Shown: one piece after another, positions 1-9,827 of the stretch
Position numbering within the stretch: the stretch's first letter is position 1
Layout: each line of letters opens with the position of its first letter
From: Hyphomicrobium_A sp963722495
GTDB taxonomy: Bacteria; Pseudomonadota; Alphaproteobacteria; Rhizobiales; Hyphomicrobiaceae
Direction: 5' to 3'
DNA: 64,000 nt
Assembly (NCBI GenBank): GCA_963722495.1
Contig: CAVRND010000007.1
Span: 186,001-250,000, forward strand
Notes under the pieces: model-generated
What the model saw: the letters and a program-made list of their open reading frames with translations, nothing else
What the model was told of the DNA's origin: nothing
Database searches by the model: none
Made by a program: the position numbers and the translations under genes

Positions 1-1846
<1,846 letters not shown>

Positions 1847-1968
1847 GCTGCCCCTATGCGTGACGTTTCTTTAAGTTGGGCTGGCGTCATACTGCGCTCT
1901 TTCCCGGGAGGGAAGCGCCCACTGACGCTAGGCGATACTAATCAAGTGTGGAATTGGGAGGACGAAAT

Positions 1969-2322
1969 ATGCGTTGTCTGTTGGCAGCCCTGACGGCGGC
2001 ATTTTTGCTGGCGCCGGGCCTTGCTCAAGCCGGTGAGTACGCGCCGCTGAATTGCGGCAAGGCCAAGTCGCCGGCCGAAAAGACCATTTGCGGGTCGTAC
2101 GCGCTGGGCCAGGACGAGGCCCGCATGGCCACACTCTACGCCATCGCCACATCGCTCGTCGCCATGGGGCAGCGCGGCGACATGCAGGGCGCGCAGCGCG
2201 ACTGGCTGCAGACGCGCGAGAACTGCGGTGATCGGGTCGGCTGCCTGTCCACCGCCTATGCCATGCGCATCAAGGATCTCAACGCGACCATTGCCGCCAT
2301 CGCCTCCCGCGGCCCGTACTAG
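1969..2322 (+). CDS. LprI-like (DUF1311) secreted protein
   Basis: Small exported protein of 117 residues. A signal peptide (MRCLLAALTAAFLLAPGLAQA) precedes a mature domain with the DUF1311/LprI pattern: a cysteine followed by AKSPAEKTIC, then ARMATLYAIA, QRDWLQTRENC and a last cysteine in GCLSTAY. Four cysteines could form two disulfides. Members of the family include lysozyme inhibitors, but many are uncharacterised, so inhibition of lysozyme is only a possibility here. The start is the ATG preceded by GGGAGG at 8-bp spacing; an upstream in-frame ATG at 1948 lacks such a site. The gene stands alone, divergent from tex. Confidence 0.75.
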   Translation: MRCLLAALTAAFLLAPGLAQAGEYAPLNCGKAKSPAEKTICGSYALGQDEARMATLYAIATSLVAMGQRGDMQGAQRDWLQTRENCGDRVGCLSTAYAMRIKDLNATIAAIASRGPY

Positions 2323-2352
2323 GGCGCGGCGGTCGAGCGCTGCGTATAAAGC

Positions 2353-2550
2353 TCAGTGGGTTCTCCAGGAAAATAAGCGTAGCAAGAAATAGGGCAGGTG
2401 CACGACCCGTGCCTTGAGGGGTGAGGAGGTGCGCTCGGCGAGCAGATTCAGCTCTCGTACGCGCGCCAGCGCGAAATGATGCAGCGCTTGCGGAGCAACG
2501 CCGTGGGAGGCGTTCGTGGCCGGCGTCGTTGTCTTGCCTTTGCGCTCCAT
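2353..2550 (-). CDS. Small hypothetical protein (65 aa)
   Basis: Not a recognised family. It is basic, with a central stretch ALHHFALARVRELNLLAERT and a hydrophobic tail (LPYFLLRLF). A GGAG sits about 10 bases before the ATG. The central pattern (AL..FALAR..EL...AER) recurs in the small gene at 5327-5524, which argues that both are real and related. It is convergent with the LprI-like gene. In GC-rich DNA a reading frame of this length could arise by chance, so the call rests on the ribosome binding site and the shared motif. Confidence 0.4.
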   Translation of the reverse strand: MERKGKTTTPATNASHGVAPQALHHFALARVRELNLLAERTSSPLKARVVHLPYFLLRLFSWRTH

Positions 2551-2748
2551 CGCCCATCTCTCCAGTAGGCAACGAGATCGACCTTCAGGCACAAGAAGTG
2601 CGCCATCTCCGATGAACGTAGGCTGACAGATGTGGCCGGTTAGCAAACCGCTCCTGCCGACCGCCTGAAAACCCTGTGCCGGCGCGCGCTCGCCCCGCGA
2701 ATCGCGCTACCCAGGCACGGGGTTCAGCAGCATAGTGCCTTGAGGGAA

Positions 2749-4923
2749 ATGTCTCGCACCGCGGCGCGCAAAGTCATGAAGTCTGCTGTCTCGTTCGAGC
2801 GCGCGCAGCAGGTGCTCGCCGACGTGTTCGGATTCCGGCAGTTCCGCTCCCACCAGGCCGACATCATCCGGACGGTGATTGCCGGCGGTGACGTGCTGGC
2901 GCTGATGCCGACCGGCGGCGGCAAGTCGCTGTGCTACCAGATCCCGGCGCTCGTCCGCCCCGGCACCGGCATCGTCGTCTCGCCGCTGATCGCGCTGATG
3001 CAGGACCAGGTCGAGGCGCTGACGCAGGCCGGCGTCAAGGCCGCCTACCTCAACTCGACGCTCGACTATCGCGAGCAGACGGCGCTCGAAGCGCGAGTCG
3101 CCGCCGGCGGCCTCGATATCCTCTACGTCTCGCCCGAGCGGCTGCTGCAGGACCGCACGCTGGCCCTGCTCGCCCGCACCGAGCTGTCGCTGTTCGCCAT
3201 CGACGAGGCGCACTGCGTCTCCCAGTGGGGGCACGACTTCCGGCCCGAATACCGCCAGCTCAAGGTGCTGGCCGAGCGGTTTCCCGCGGTGCCGCGCATC
3301 GCGCTGACGGCAACCGCCGACGAGCGCACGCGCGAAGAGATCGTCAGCGAACTAAAGCTCGAGCGCGCGCAGCGCTACATCGCCAGCTTCGACCGTCCCA
3401 ATATCCGCTACACGATCTCGACCATGGGCGGCATGGGCGCCCGCGAGCGGCTGTGGCAGTTCATCGAGGCCGAGCACGCCGAGGACGCCGGCATCGTCTA
3501 TTGCCTGTCGCGCAAGTCGGTCGAGGAGACGGCAGCGTGGCTGTCCGGCAAGGGCCGCGCGGCGCTCGCCTATCACGCCGGCCTCGAGCCGCATGTGCGC
3601 CGCAACGTGCTGGAGCGCTTCCGCAAGGACAGCGGCATCATCGTCGTCGCCACGATCGCCTTCGGCATGGGCATCGACAAGCCGGACGTGCGCTTCGTCG
3701 CCCACCTCAATCTGCCCAAGTCGATCGAGGCCTACTACCAGGAGACCGGCCGCGCCGGCCGCGACGGCATGGCCGCCAACGCCTGGCTCGCCTACGGCCT
3801 GCAGGATCTGATCCAGCTGCGGCAGTGGATCGGGCAGAGCGACGGCTCGGAAGCCTACAAGCAGGTGCAGCGGCAGAAGCTCGGGGCGCTGATCGGGCTG
3901 TGCGAGCTGCCGAGCTGCCGGCGCCAATCGCTGCTGGCCTATTTCGGCGAGCGGCAGACGCAGCCGTGCGGCAACTGCGATAACTGCCTCGCCCCGCCGG
4001 AGACGATGGACGGCACCGTGCTGGCACAGAAGGCGCTGTCGGCCGTCTATCGCACCGGCCAGCGCTTCGGTGCCACCTATCTCGTCGACGTGCTGATGGG
4101 CCGCTCCAACGATCGGGTCACGCGCTCCGGCCACGACAAGCTGCCGGTGTTCGGCATCGGCAAGGATACTGACGAGCTGACCTGGAAAGGCGTTTTCCGC
4201 CAGCTCGCCGCCGCCGGGCACCTCACCGGCGATGACGACGGCTACGGCGTGCTGCTGCTCACCGACGCGGCGCGTCCCCTACTGCGCGGCGAGGAGCGCT
4301 TCCTCGTGCGCGTCGCGACGAAAGAGACGAAAGCCAAAGGCAAGCGGCAGAGCAAGAGCGCCATCGCCGTCGCAGACGCAGACCGGGCGCTGTTCGAAGC
4401 TTTGCGCGCGCTGCGCCTGCGCCTTGCTGCCGAGGCCAAGCTGCCGCCCTACATCATCTGCACCGACGTCACGTTGGCCGAGCTTGCGTCGGTGCGCCCC
4501 GCCGACACGGAGGCGCTGCATGGGATTACGGGGCTCGGCAACAGCAAGATCACGCGCTACGGCGCGGCTCTGCTGGCCACCATCGCGGGACACGGCCGCG
4601 ATGCGACGCCCGACAACGGTCTGTCGCAGGCGGCCAACCAGACCCTGGCGCTGCATCGCAAGGGGCTCGACGCCGACAAGATCGCCGCGACGCGCCGCCT
4701 CGACGTCGACGTGATCTACGGCCATTTCGCCGAAGCGATCGAGCGGGGTGTCATCGAGGCGCGCGAGGCGCTGGCGCTCGAGGAAGGCGACGTCGATGAG
4801 ATCCTGGCGACATTCGAGCGTCTCGACACGCTGGAGAGCGGCAAGCTCGGTCCCGCGCACGCCGCCCTCGACGGCCGCTTCGATTACGGCGTCCTCAAGT
4901 GCCTGCTCGCCGAGCTGAGCTAG
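2749..4923 (+). CDS. recQ: ATP-dependent DNA helicase RecQ
   Basis: 3'-5' DNA helicase of the RecF recombination pathway. Walker A (MPTGGGKSLCYQ, about residue 55), the DEAH box (IDEAHCVSQWGHDFRPEY, about 150) and the RecQ motif VI (YYQETGRAGRDG) are intact. The zinc-binding cysteines follow (CELPSC then CGNCDNC, about 385-410), then an RQC winged helix and an HRDC domain (LHGITGLGNSKITRYG). A further C-terminal helix-turn-helix-like region (ALHRKGLDADKIAATRRLDV) gives 724 residues, longer than the E. coli protein (about 610). The start could be this ATG, the TTG at 2740 or the ATG at 2776. The stop codon lies inside the left arm of an inverted repeat. Confidence 0.95.
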   Translation: MSRTAARKVMKSAVSFERAQQVLADVFGFRQFRSHQADIIRTVIAGGDVLALMPTGGGKSLCYQIPALVRPGTGIVVSPLIALMQDQVEALTQAGVKAAYLNSTLDYREQTALEARVAAGGLDILYVSPERLLQDRTLALLARTELSLFAIDEAHCVSQWGHDFRPEYRQLKVLAERFPAVPRIALTATADERTREEIVSELKLERAQRYIASFDRPNIRYTISTMGGMGARERLWQFIEAEHAEDAGIVYCLSRKSVEETAAWLSGKGRAALAYHAGLEPHVRRNVLERFRKDSGIIVVATIAFGMGIDKPDVRFVAHLNLPKSIEAYYQETGRAGRDGMAANAWLAYGLQDLIQLRQWIGQSDGSEAYKQVQRQKLGALIGLCELPSCRRQSLLAYFGERQTQPCGNCDNCLAPPETMDGTVLAQKALSAVYRTGQRFGATYLVDVLMGRSNDRVTRSGHDKLPVFGIGKDTDELTWKGVFRQLAAAGHLTGDDDGYGVLLLTDAARPLLRGEERFLVRVATKETKAKGKRQSKSAIAVADADRALFEALRALRLRLAAEAKLPPYIICTDVTLAELASVRPADTEALHGITGLGNSKITRYGAALLATIAGHGRDATPDNGLSQAANQTLALHRKGLDADKIAATRRLDVDVIYGHFAEAIERGVIEAREALALEEGDVDEILATFERLDTLESGKLGPAHAALDGRFDYGVLKCLLAELS

Positions 4924-4996
4924 TGTGATGATCGAGAAATTCGCCATCATGGGCAGGCCAGGTACCCGAGCGAATTTCTCGATCTGAATCACACTA
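4921..4996. repeat. Long inverted repeat A (recQ 3' end)
   Basis: Left arm 4921-4944 and right arm 4970-4996 are near-perfect reverse complements (TAGTGTGAT, then ATCGAGAAATTCGC, mirrored), with a 25-base loop and a short bulge. The recQ stop codon is the first three bases. It could act as a terminator. It resembles repeat B in layout and partly in sequence, which suggests two copies of one palindromic element. Confidence 0.85.
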
Positions 4997-5010
4997 GCAA
5001 GTCTATGATT

Positions 5011-5088
5011 CTAGTGTCCCTTATGATTCCGAAGTTCGCTCCCGATCCTAGCCGCGAGCTGTGGCGAACTTCGGAATCGGGACACTAG
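5011..5088. repeat. Long inverted repeat B, related to A
   Basis: Left arm 5011-5039 (CTAGTGTCCC, then ATTCCGAAGTTCGC) and right arm 5064-5088 (GCGAACTTCGGAAT, then GGGACACTAG) are reverse complements apart from a few bulged bases, around a 24-base loop. The right end contains the stop codon of the convergent gene at 5085-5330. Together with repeat A it fills the space between two convergent genes and may terminate both. Confidence 0.85.
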
Positions 5089-5330
5089 CCATACAGACAC
5101 TCGAGCTCGACAGGACTGCTGTCGATCACGATGCCACATCCGAGCGCGCCCGCCTCGCGTTGCGCAAAACGCAGCGCCACGCTCGCGGAGCGGAACACCG
5201 CGCCGAGTTGCCCGCCGTTGTCCTTGACGATCCAGCGGTGCGCGGTGCTTTCCCCGACGATGAGGTAGCGCGGCCGGGGTTGTCTTCGAGGGTGGTGCAT
5301 CATCCCGGACGTAACGCGTTCGAGTTTCAT
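5085..5330 (-). CDS. Small hypothetical protein (81 aa), coupled to upstream tiny gene
   Basis: No function recognised. The sequence is basic at the N-terminus (MHHPRRQPRPRY), then HRWIVKDNGGQLGAVFRSAS and VALRFAQREAG. The pattern of a tryptophan-containing strand followed by a helix rich in Ala and Arg resembles small uncharacterised rhizobial proteins, but I cannot name a family. A GGGAGA lies 7 bases upstream of the ATG, which overlaps the TGA of the preceding gene (ATGA). The arrangement indicates one two-gene transcript with translational coupling. Its stop codon is embedded in inverted repeat B. Confidence 0.55.
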   Translation of the reverse strand: MKLERVTSGMMHHPRRQPRPRYLIVGESTAHRWIVKDNGGQLGAVFRSASVALRFAQREAGALGCGIVIDSSPVELECLYG

Positions 5331-5524
5331 CGCTTGTCTCCCACGGAACCCGATCTGTGATGGCCTATGTCCGGCTCGGCAGGCCGCGACGCTTGCGGCG
5401 TGCAGCGCTCGGCGATCGCCTCCAGCTCGTGAGCACGCGCGAGGGCGAACAGCCGCAACGCACTGGTGGCTCGCGGTACCATCGCGATCGGGACACGGCT
5501 CGTCGATGTGATTGTCCTGCGCAT
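5327..5524 (-). CDS. Small hypothetical protein (65 aa), first gene of a coupled pair
   Basis: Unrecognised. A strong GGAGGT sits 9 bases before the ATG and the TGA overlaps the next ATG, which supports real translation. The core (SALRLFALARAHELEAIAER) resembles the core of the small protein at 2353-2550. Both are 65 residues long with the motif in the middle, so they look like paralogues. No signal peptide or membrane segment is evident. Confidence 0.5.
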   Translation of the reverse strand: MRRTITSTSRVPIAMVPRATSALRLFALARAHELEAIAERCTPQASRPAEPDIGHHRSGSVGDKR

Positions 5525-5655
5525 GATTGCCGACCTCCGGCACCGGATACATCGGCGTCGGCGCATAAAAATCCCATATCGATTTCAGTCCTGGCACATA
5601 TCGGGCGCGTAAATGCCGCGCCCGAGTTGCTTCCTCGCCGAGCCGAGCTAGCGCG

Positions 5656-7103
5656 TCATTCCGCCCGCATCACCGGCGGCGGGTTCCATACGCCGGTCAG
5701 CACGTCGTTCTTGGGCGCATAGATGCGCATGGTCAGCGTGAACGGGCCCTTCGGCGCCGGCAGCCAGTTGGCCTCCTTGTCGCCACCGGGGCTGACGTTC
5801 TGGAAATAGAGATCGAGCGAGCCGTCGGCGTTGGTCTTGAAGGGCATCCAGCTGCTGAGCGCAAAGCGGTTGAGCGGGTTCGCCACCTGGAAGCCGTCGT
5901 TGTCGTACAGCGTCACCGACCAGAATGCGGAGCTGGGCGGCAGCTCGCCCTTGGCAAAATGCAGCGTGTAGTTGGCGGTGCCGTCGAGCGGCTTGCCGGT
6001 CGCGTCGGCAAGGTTGAGCGGATAGACCGCGTCCTCGGGAGGTTGGCGCCGAGGCCCGTCTGCGCCACCATTGCGCGCTTCAAATAATAGTTGCCGTAGA
6101 CGCCCATGGTGTCGGTGTTCATCGACCAGCCGTTTGCCATGCGCGCCAGAGTCGGCGCCTTCCAGGCCATCAGTTTCTGCGCCGCCGCGGGAGCGCCCGA
6201 CAGCGCCTGCGCGACGACCGGATCGGCTTTGCCAAGATCGAAGCTCTTGCCCGGCTCGAGACCGATCCGCTTCATGCGCGCGATGATCGGCTCGTCCGTG
6301 ATATGCGGCGGCTGCAGCTTCAGAAGCTCGGCGGCGTAGGCGAAATACCTGTCGGCCGGCATGGTATCGACCTGCACCTTGGGCGCCGTCTTCATGTCGA
6401 CGCTCGGGTCGATCGTGACGGTCGGCACCGCCGGCTCCTTGCCCCACTGCGACAGCGGCGTGATCTTGTAGCCGGCCTGGATCTTGTGAACCGCGTCGTA
6501 GTCGGCCGGGCCATCCGTCTTGGTGCGCCCGATGATCCACACGTAGGGCGTCGGCGCCTCGATGCGCTGCGTGTCGGCGGGCAGGCCAAGCGCCTCGATG
6601 GCCTGTCGCGCAGTCCGGCGCCAGCCGGGCGGCGTCACGAGATAGTTCGCCGCCGCCGTGCCGGTCGTGCGCCAGCCGGGCGAGGCGAACACGTCGGTCC
6701 ACATGTCGAGCATCGGCAGCAGGTAGTAGCGCCCGCCCGTATCGGGGGCGGAGACGACCATCGGCTCCTTGGTCATGTCGAGCCAGCCGCTGGAGTACAG
6801 CGTGTCGAAGTTGGGCCGCACGACGGCGCGCATCTCCGCTGTCGGGAACGCCTGCACGTTGGTGAACATGTTCGGCGGCCCGCCGATCTCCGACTTGCCC
6901 GCCTCGACGTTGGTGAGCTGGCGGCGCGTCAGGTCCATGGTGATGAGCGGGTAGAAGTAGAGGTAGGCGTCGAGGCCGATGGCCTGCGCTTCCGCCTCGG
7001 TGATCTCCGCCGCGCGCAGCGCGGTCGCGGCTCCGATCGTTGCGAGAGCTACGGCTGCGGTGGCGGCAACACCGAGCGTGGCGCTTCTTGCGGCGCGTCC
7101 CAT
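5656..7103 (-). CDS. DUF1254/DUF1214 exported protein (one frameshift)
   Basis: Exported protein of about 482 residues after repair. A signal-like N-terminus (AVALATIGAATALRAA) precedes a DUF1254 domain (YLYFYPLITMDLTRRQL, VVRPNFDTLYSSGWLD, YYLLPMLDMWTDVFASPG) and a C-terminal DUF1214 domain (ELPPSSAFWSVTLYDNDGF, NWLPAPKGPFTLTMRIYAP). The biochemical role of this family is not settled. After GLGANLP the frame breaks near 6036. Restoring one G on the coding strand gives EDAVYPLNLADATG, the expected link between the domains. The start has CAGGAGGAC about 6 bases upstream; an alternative ATG lies 21 bases earlier. Confidence 0.88.
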
Positions 7104-7228
7104 GGCGTCCTCCTGATTTTTCATTGGCAATACCGCTCTTGCGCGCGGCCAGCGCAGCTTGCAGGGCGCGAGCTTGCTCCCATCACTGACAAATACAATC
7201 ACCCGGATGGGGGACGCTTAAACAACCA

Positions 7229-8086
7229 TCAACGCTCGCGGAGGACTTCGAAGCGCTGGCTGGCGCCGAGCGTGGCGCGCAGACGCCAGGGCACCAGCCG
7301 TCCGGCGCGGATCAGCCACAGGAGGCGGCGCGGAAACGCGATCAGGCTTTGACCGCGGTCGAGCCCGCGCTTGATGCGCGCGGCTGCCGCGTCCGCCGTC
7401 ATGATGAGCGGCAGCGCGCCGACATGCCGCTCCGTGTGGTCGGTTGCGATGTGGCCGGGATAGACGAGGCTGACCGCCACTGCGTCCGGCAGCAGCCATT
7501 CGCGCAGCGCTTCGCCGTAGGCCATCAGGCCGGCCTTGCTGGCGCTGTACGCGGGAGAGTCCGCCAGCGGCTGCAGCGCTGCGAGCGAGCCAATGATGGC
7601 GATGCGGCCGCTGCGCCGCGCCCGCATCTGCGGCAGCGCCGCCGCGATGGTGAGGATGGCTGCCTCGAGGTTGGTGCGCAGCATGGCGACGATCTCGCCG
7701 CTGTCCTCCATCTCGCGATCCGCATGATGACCCGAGAATATGCCGGCGTTGACGATCAAGAGGTCGATCGGGTGCGCGGCATCGAACGCGCGGATGAAGT
7801 CCTGACACGACCTGCCGTCGCAAAGGTCAAACAGACCTGTCTCGACGCGCGCCCCGCGCGCGCGGCACAGCGCGGCGACGGCTTCGAGGCGTCCGGCGTC
7901 GCGCCCGAGCAGCCCCAGCGTTCGGCCCTCGGTGGCGTATTGCAGTGCCAGTGCGCGCCCAAGCCCGGCACTGGCGCCGGTTATGACCAGTGACGTCGGG
8001 CCTTTCCCCAAGCGACCGCCTCCCCGTTCTTCTTTGCGCCGATGCGCGGCAACAATCGTAGCCGAATTATTCGGCGTGGCTTGCAA
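7229..8086 (-). CDS. Short-chain dehydrogenase/reductase (SDR)
   Basis: NAD(P)-dependent oxidoreductase of the classical SDR type. The nucleotide-binding TGASAGLG, the NAG motif (LLIVNAGIF), the catalytic serine region (IAIIGSLAAL) and YSASK are all present, and a DHTER-like region follows (PGHIATDHTERH). The C-terminus is hydrophobic and basic (LLWLIRAGRLVPWRLRA), which could associate with the membrane. The substrate cannot be inferred. The ATG at 8086 gives a 25-residue extension; a TTG at 8011 has a better ribosome site (GGGGAGG) and begins just before the Rossmann fold, so it may be the true start. Confidence 0.88.
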   Translation of the reverse strand: MQATPNNSATIVAAHRRKEERGGGRLGKGPTSLVITGASAGLGRALALQYATEGRTLGLLGRDAGRLEAVAALCRARGARVETGLFDLCDGRSCQDFIRAFDAAHPIDLLIVNAGIFSGHHADREMEDSGEIVAMLRTNLEAAILTIAAALPQMRARRSGRIAIIGSLAALQPLADSPAYSASKAGLMAYGEALREWLLPDAVAVSLVYPGHIATDHTERHVGALPLIMTADAAAARIKRGLDRGQSLIAFPRRLLWLIRAGRLVPWRLRATLGASQRFEVLRER

Positions 8087-8279
8087 ATCCGTAAGGTGGC
8101 AGCGGCTTGCCCGGAAAGCACCGCGCTCCTAGCTCTGCGTCATGCAGAGTGGTGACGTGCCGATCTTGGTCTGCACCGATGCATGCTGGAAGGCCGCCAA
8201 CCATCAAGACTGCTGGATCAACGCAACCGACCCTGCGGCCGGCCGGCGGGGATTCGCAACTTTCACAGCGAGAACGACC

Positions 8280-8687
8280 ATGAAGAAAAACCGCACCCTT
8301 TCGGTGTTGGCGATGCTCGCAGCCGCGTCCGCCATCGCCGCCAGCGCGAACGCGCAGGGCTATCTCCCATCAAACGTCGGCGACTTCCACCCGTCGGTGA
8401 CGGTGCTGAATCAAAAGCTCAAAGGCGACGCGGTGAAGATCACCTACGCCTTCCTGCCCAAAGACGGCACGCTTGCAATCTTCTCCGGCGATCCAGCGAA
8501 TAAAGCCAGCGCGTCCGTTGTCGGCTCGGTCGATCTGCAGGCCGGCGATCACCGCGAGATCAAAGTGCCTTTGACCGGCGAGCCAAAGTCCGGCACCCAA
8601 CTGTGGGCGATGGTCGAACAGGGCAAGAGCGGCAAGCCGTTCGCCAACGCCGACGAGCGCGCCGAGCAAAGCTTCAAGACGCTCTGA
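8280..8687 (+). CDS. Small secreted protein, function unknown
   Basis: A protein of 135 residues with a signal peptide (LSVLAMLAAASAIAASANAQG). The mature part is beta-rich and regular (VTVLNQKLKGDAVKITYAFL, DGTLAIFSG, SVDLQAGDHREIKVPLTG, TQLWAMVEQG), recalling the DUF7282-type extracellular fold. That resemblance is by pattern only. The start is chosen because the signal peptide begins there, although an open frame extends upstream. A hairpin follows the stop at once. Confidence 0.6.
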   Translation: MKKNRTLSVLAMLAAASAIAASANAQGYLPSNVGDFHPSVTVLNQKLKGDAVKITYAFLPKDGTLAIFSGDPANKASASVVGSVDLQAGDHREIKVPLTGEPKSGTQLWAMVEQGKSGKPFANADERAEQSFKTL

Positions 8688-8694
8688 TACGAAG

Positions 8695-8722
8695 GAGGCC
8701 GCACGAGTGATCGCGCGGCCTC
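8695..8722 (+). terminator. Hairpin terminator
   Basis: GAGGCCGC at 8695-8702 pairs with GCGGCCTC at 8715-8722 around a 12-base loop, followed by ACACATTT. It begins seven bases after the stop of the secreted-protein gene and lies before the end of the convergent DUF2189 gene, so it may serve both strands. Confidence 0.6.
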
Positions 8723-8750
8723 ACACATTTCAATCGACGCCGGGCGCCGA

Positions 8751-9605
8751 TCAGATCACGTCGTCAACGCTTACGGCCTTGCGATAGAGATGCCAGGTCG
8801 CGTGCCCCAGCACCGGGAAAACGACGGCGAGGCCGAAGAAAAGCGGCAACGAGCCGATGACAAGCGCGGCAGCGACGAAGAGGCCCCACGCCGCCATCGT
8901 CACCGGGCTGGCGATCACGGCGCGCACCGATGTCCGCACCGCCGTGCCGACGCTGACGTTGCGATCGACCAGCATCGGAAAGGAGATGACGCTGATCACC
9001 AGCACCAGAAGCGCGAACAGAAAGCCGACGGCGTTGCCGACGAGGATCAGCTGCCGGCCGGCCGGTGTCAGCAGCTGGCGGGCGAACTCCGTCAGCGAAG
9101 TCGGCTCCGCGCCGCCCATGATCTGCACGTACATGACCTGCGCCAGGCCCAGCCAGACGAAGAATATCGCCGTCAGCACCAGGCCCAGCCTGGCGATGGC
9201 GCCGATCTGCGGAGACCGGAAGACTTCGCCCATGTGCCATACGGAGGTGTCGAGACCGCGCTCGCGGCGCCGGCTCAGATCGTACAGAGCAACAGCCGCA
9301 ATCGGGCCGAGCAAGGCAGATCCGGCCAGCATCGGGTAGACGAGCGGCAGGACGTCGTAGCCGAAGGCGAGTCTGAATATTATGAGCCCGAGAACGGCAT
9401 AAATGATGCCGAGAAAGACCGCGTGGGTCGGCACGGCGTTGAAGTCGTCAAAGCCCTTGGCCACGGCGTCTTTGAGATCCTCCAATCCGATGCGGCGCAC
9501 GGCCGGCTCGCCGGGCCGCCAGACGGAGGATGCCGGCCAGCGCAAATCGTCCCCTGGCTGGGGATGGCTTACGTCCGTGTAGTCGACTGCTTTTAGGTTC
9601 ACCAT
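8751..9605 (-). CDS. DUF2189 integral membrane protein
   Basis: Inner-membrane protein of 284 residues with about six hydrophobic segments (for example HAVFLGIIYAVLGLIIFRLA, GLVLTAIFFVWLGLAQVMYV, AVGFLFALLVLVISVISFPM, LVIGSLPLFFGLAVVFPVLG) and the DUF2189 ending (GHATWHLYRKAV). The role of the family is unknown; some members are loosely linked to respiratory membrane proteins, which the context here does not support or refute. The start has GGAGGT 6 bases upstream; the ATG two codons earlier would be too close to that site. Confidence 0.85.
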   Translation of the reverse strand: MVNLKAVDYTDVSHPQPGDDLRWPASSVWRPGEPAVRRIGLEDLKDAVAKGFDDFNAVPTHAVFLGIIYAVLGLIIFRLAFGYDVLPLVYPMLAGSALLGPIAAVALYDLSRRRERGLDTSVWHMGEVFRSPQIGAIARLGLVLTAIFFVWLGLAQVMYVQIMGGAEPTSLTEFARQLLTPAGRQLILVGNAVGFLFALLVLVISVISFPMLVDRNVSVGTAVRTSVRAVIASPVTMAAWGLFVAAALVIGSLPLFFGLAVVFPVLGHATWHLYRKAVSVDDVI

Positions 9606-9776
9606 GGCCATACCTCCGGATCGCGTGTCCGAGCGCACAGCGCCAAGTGAGAGGCCAAGCGCCATTGGCGCCGTCTATGAGGAGATGCGCCGTGACCGGC
9701 GGGAGTTCAATAGGCGGGGGTCCGTTTCGTGAGGTCATCCCGATGCAGATCGTCTGTGCATAAGCGGGAAAAGCAA

Positions 9777-9804
9777 GGGACCGCGCGAAGGTTCGCGCGG
9801 CCCC
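9777..9804 (-). terminator. Terminator of pckG
   Basis: A 12-base stem with one mismatch (GGG.CCGCGCGAA paired with TTCGCGCGG.CCC) and a 2-base loop. On the - strand it is followed by TTGCTTTT. It lies 24 bases past the pckG stop codon. Confidence 0.75.
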
Positions 9805-9827
9805 GTAGTGCCCTGGAATTGTGAGGA

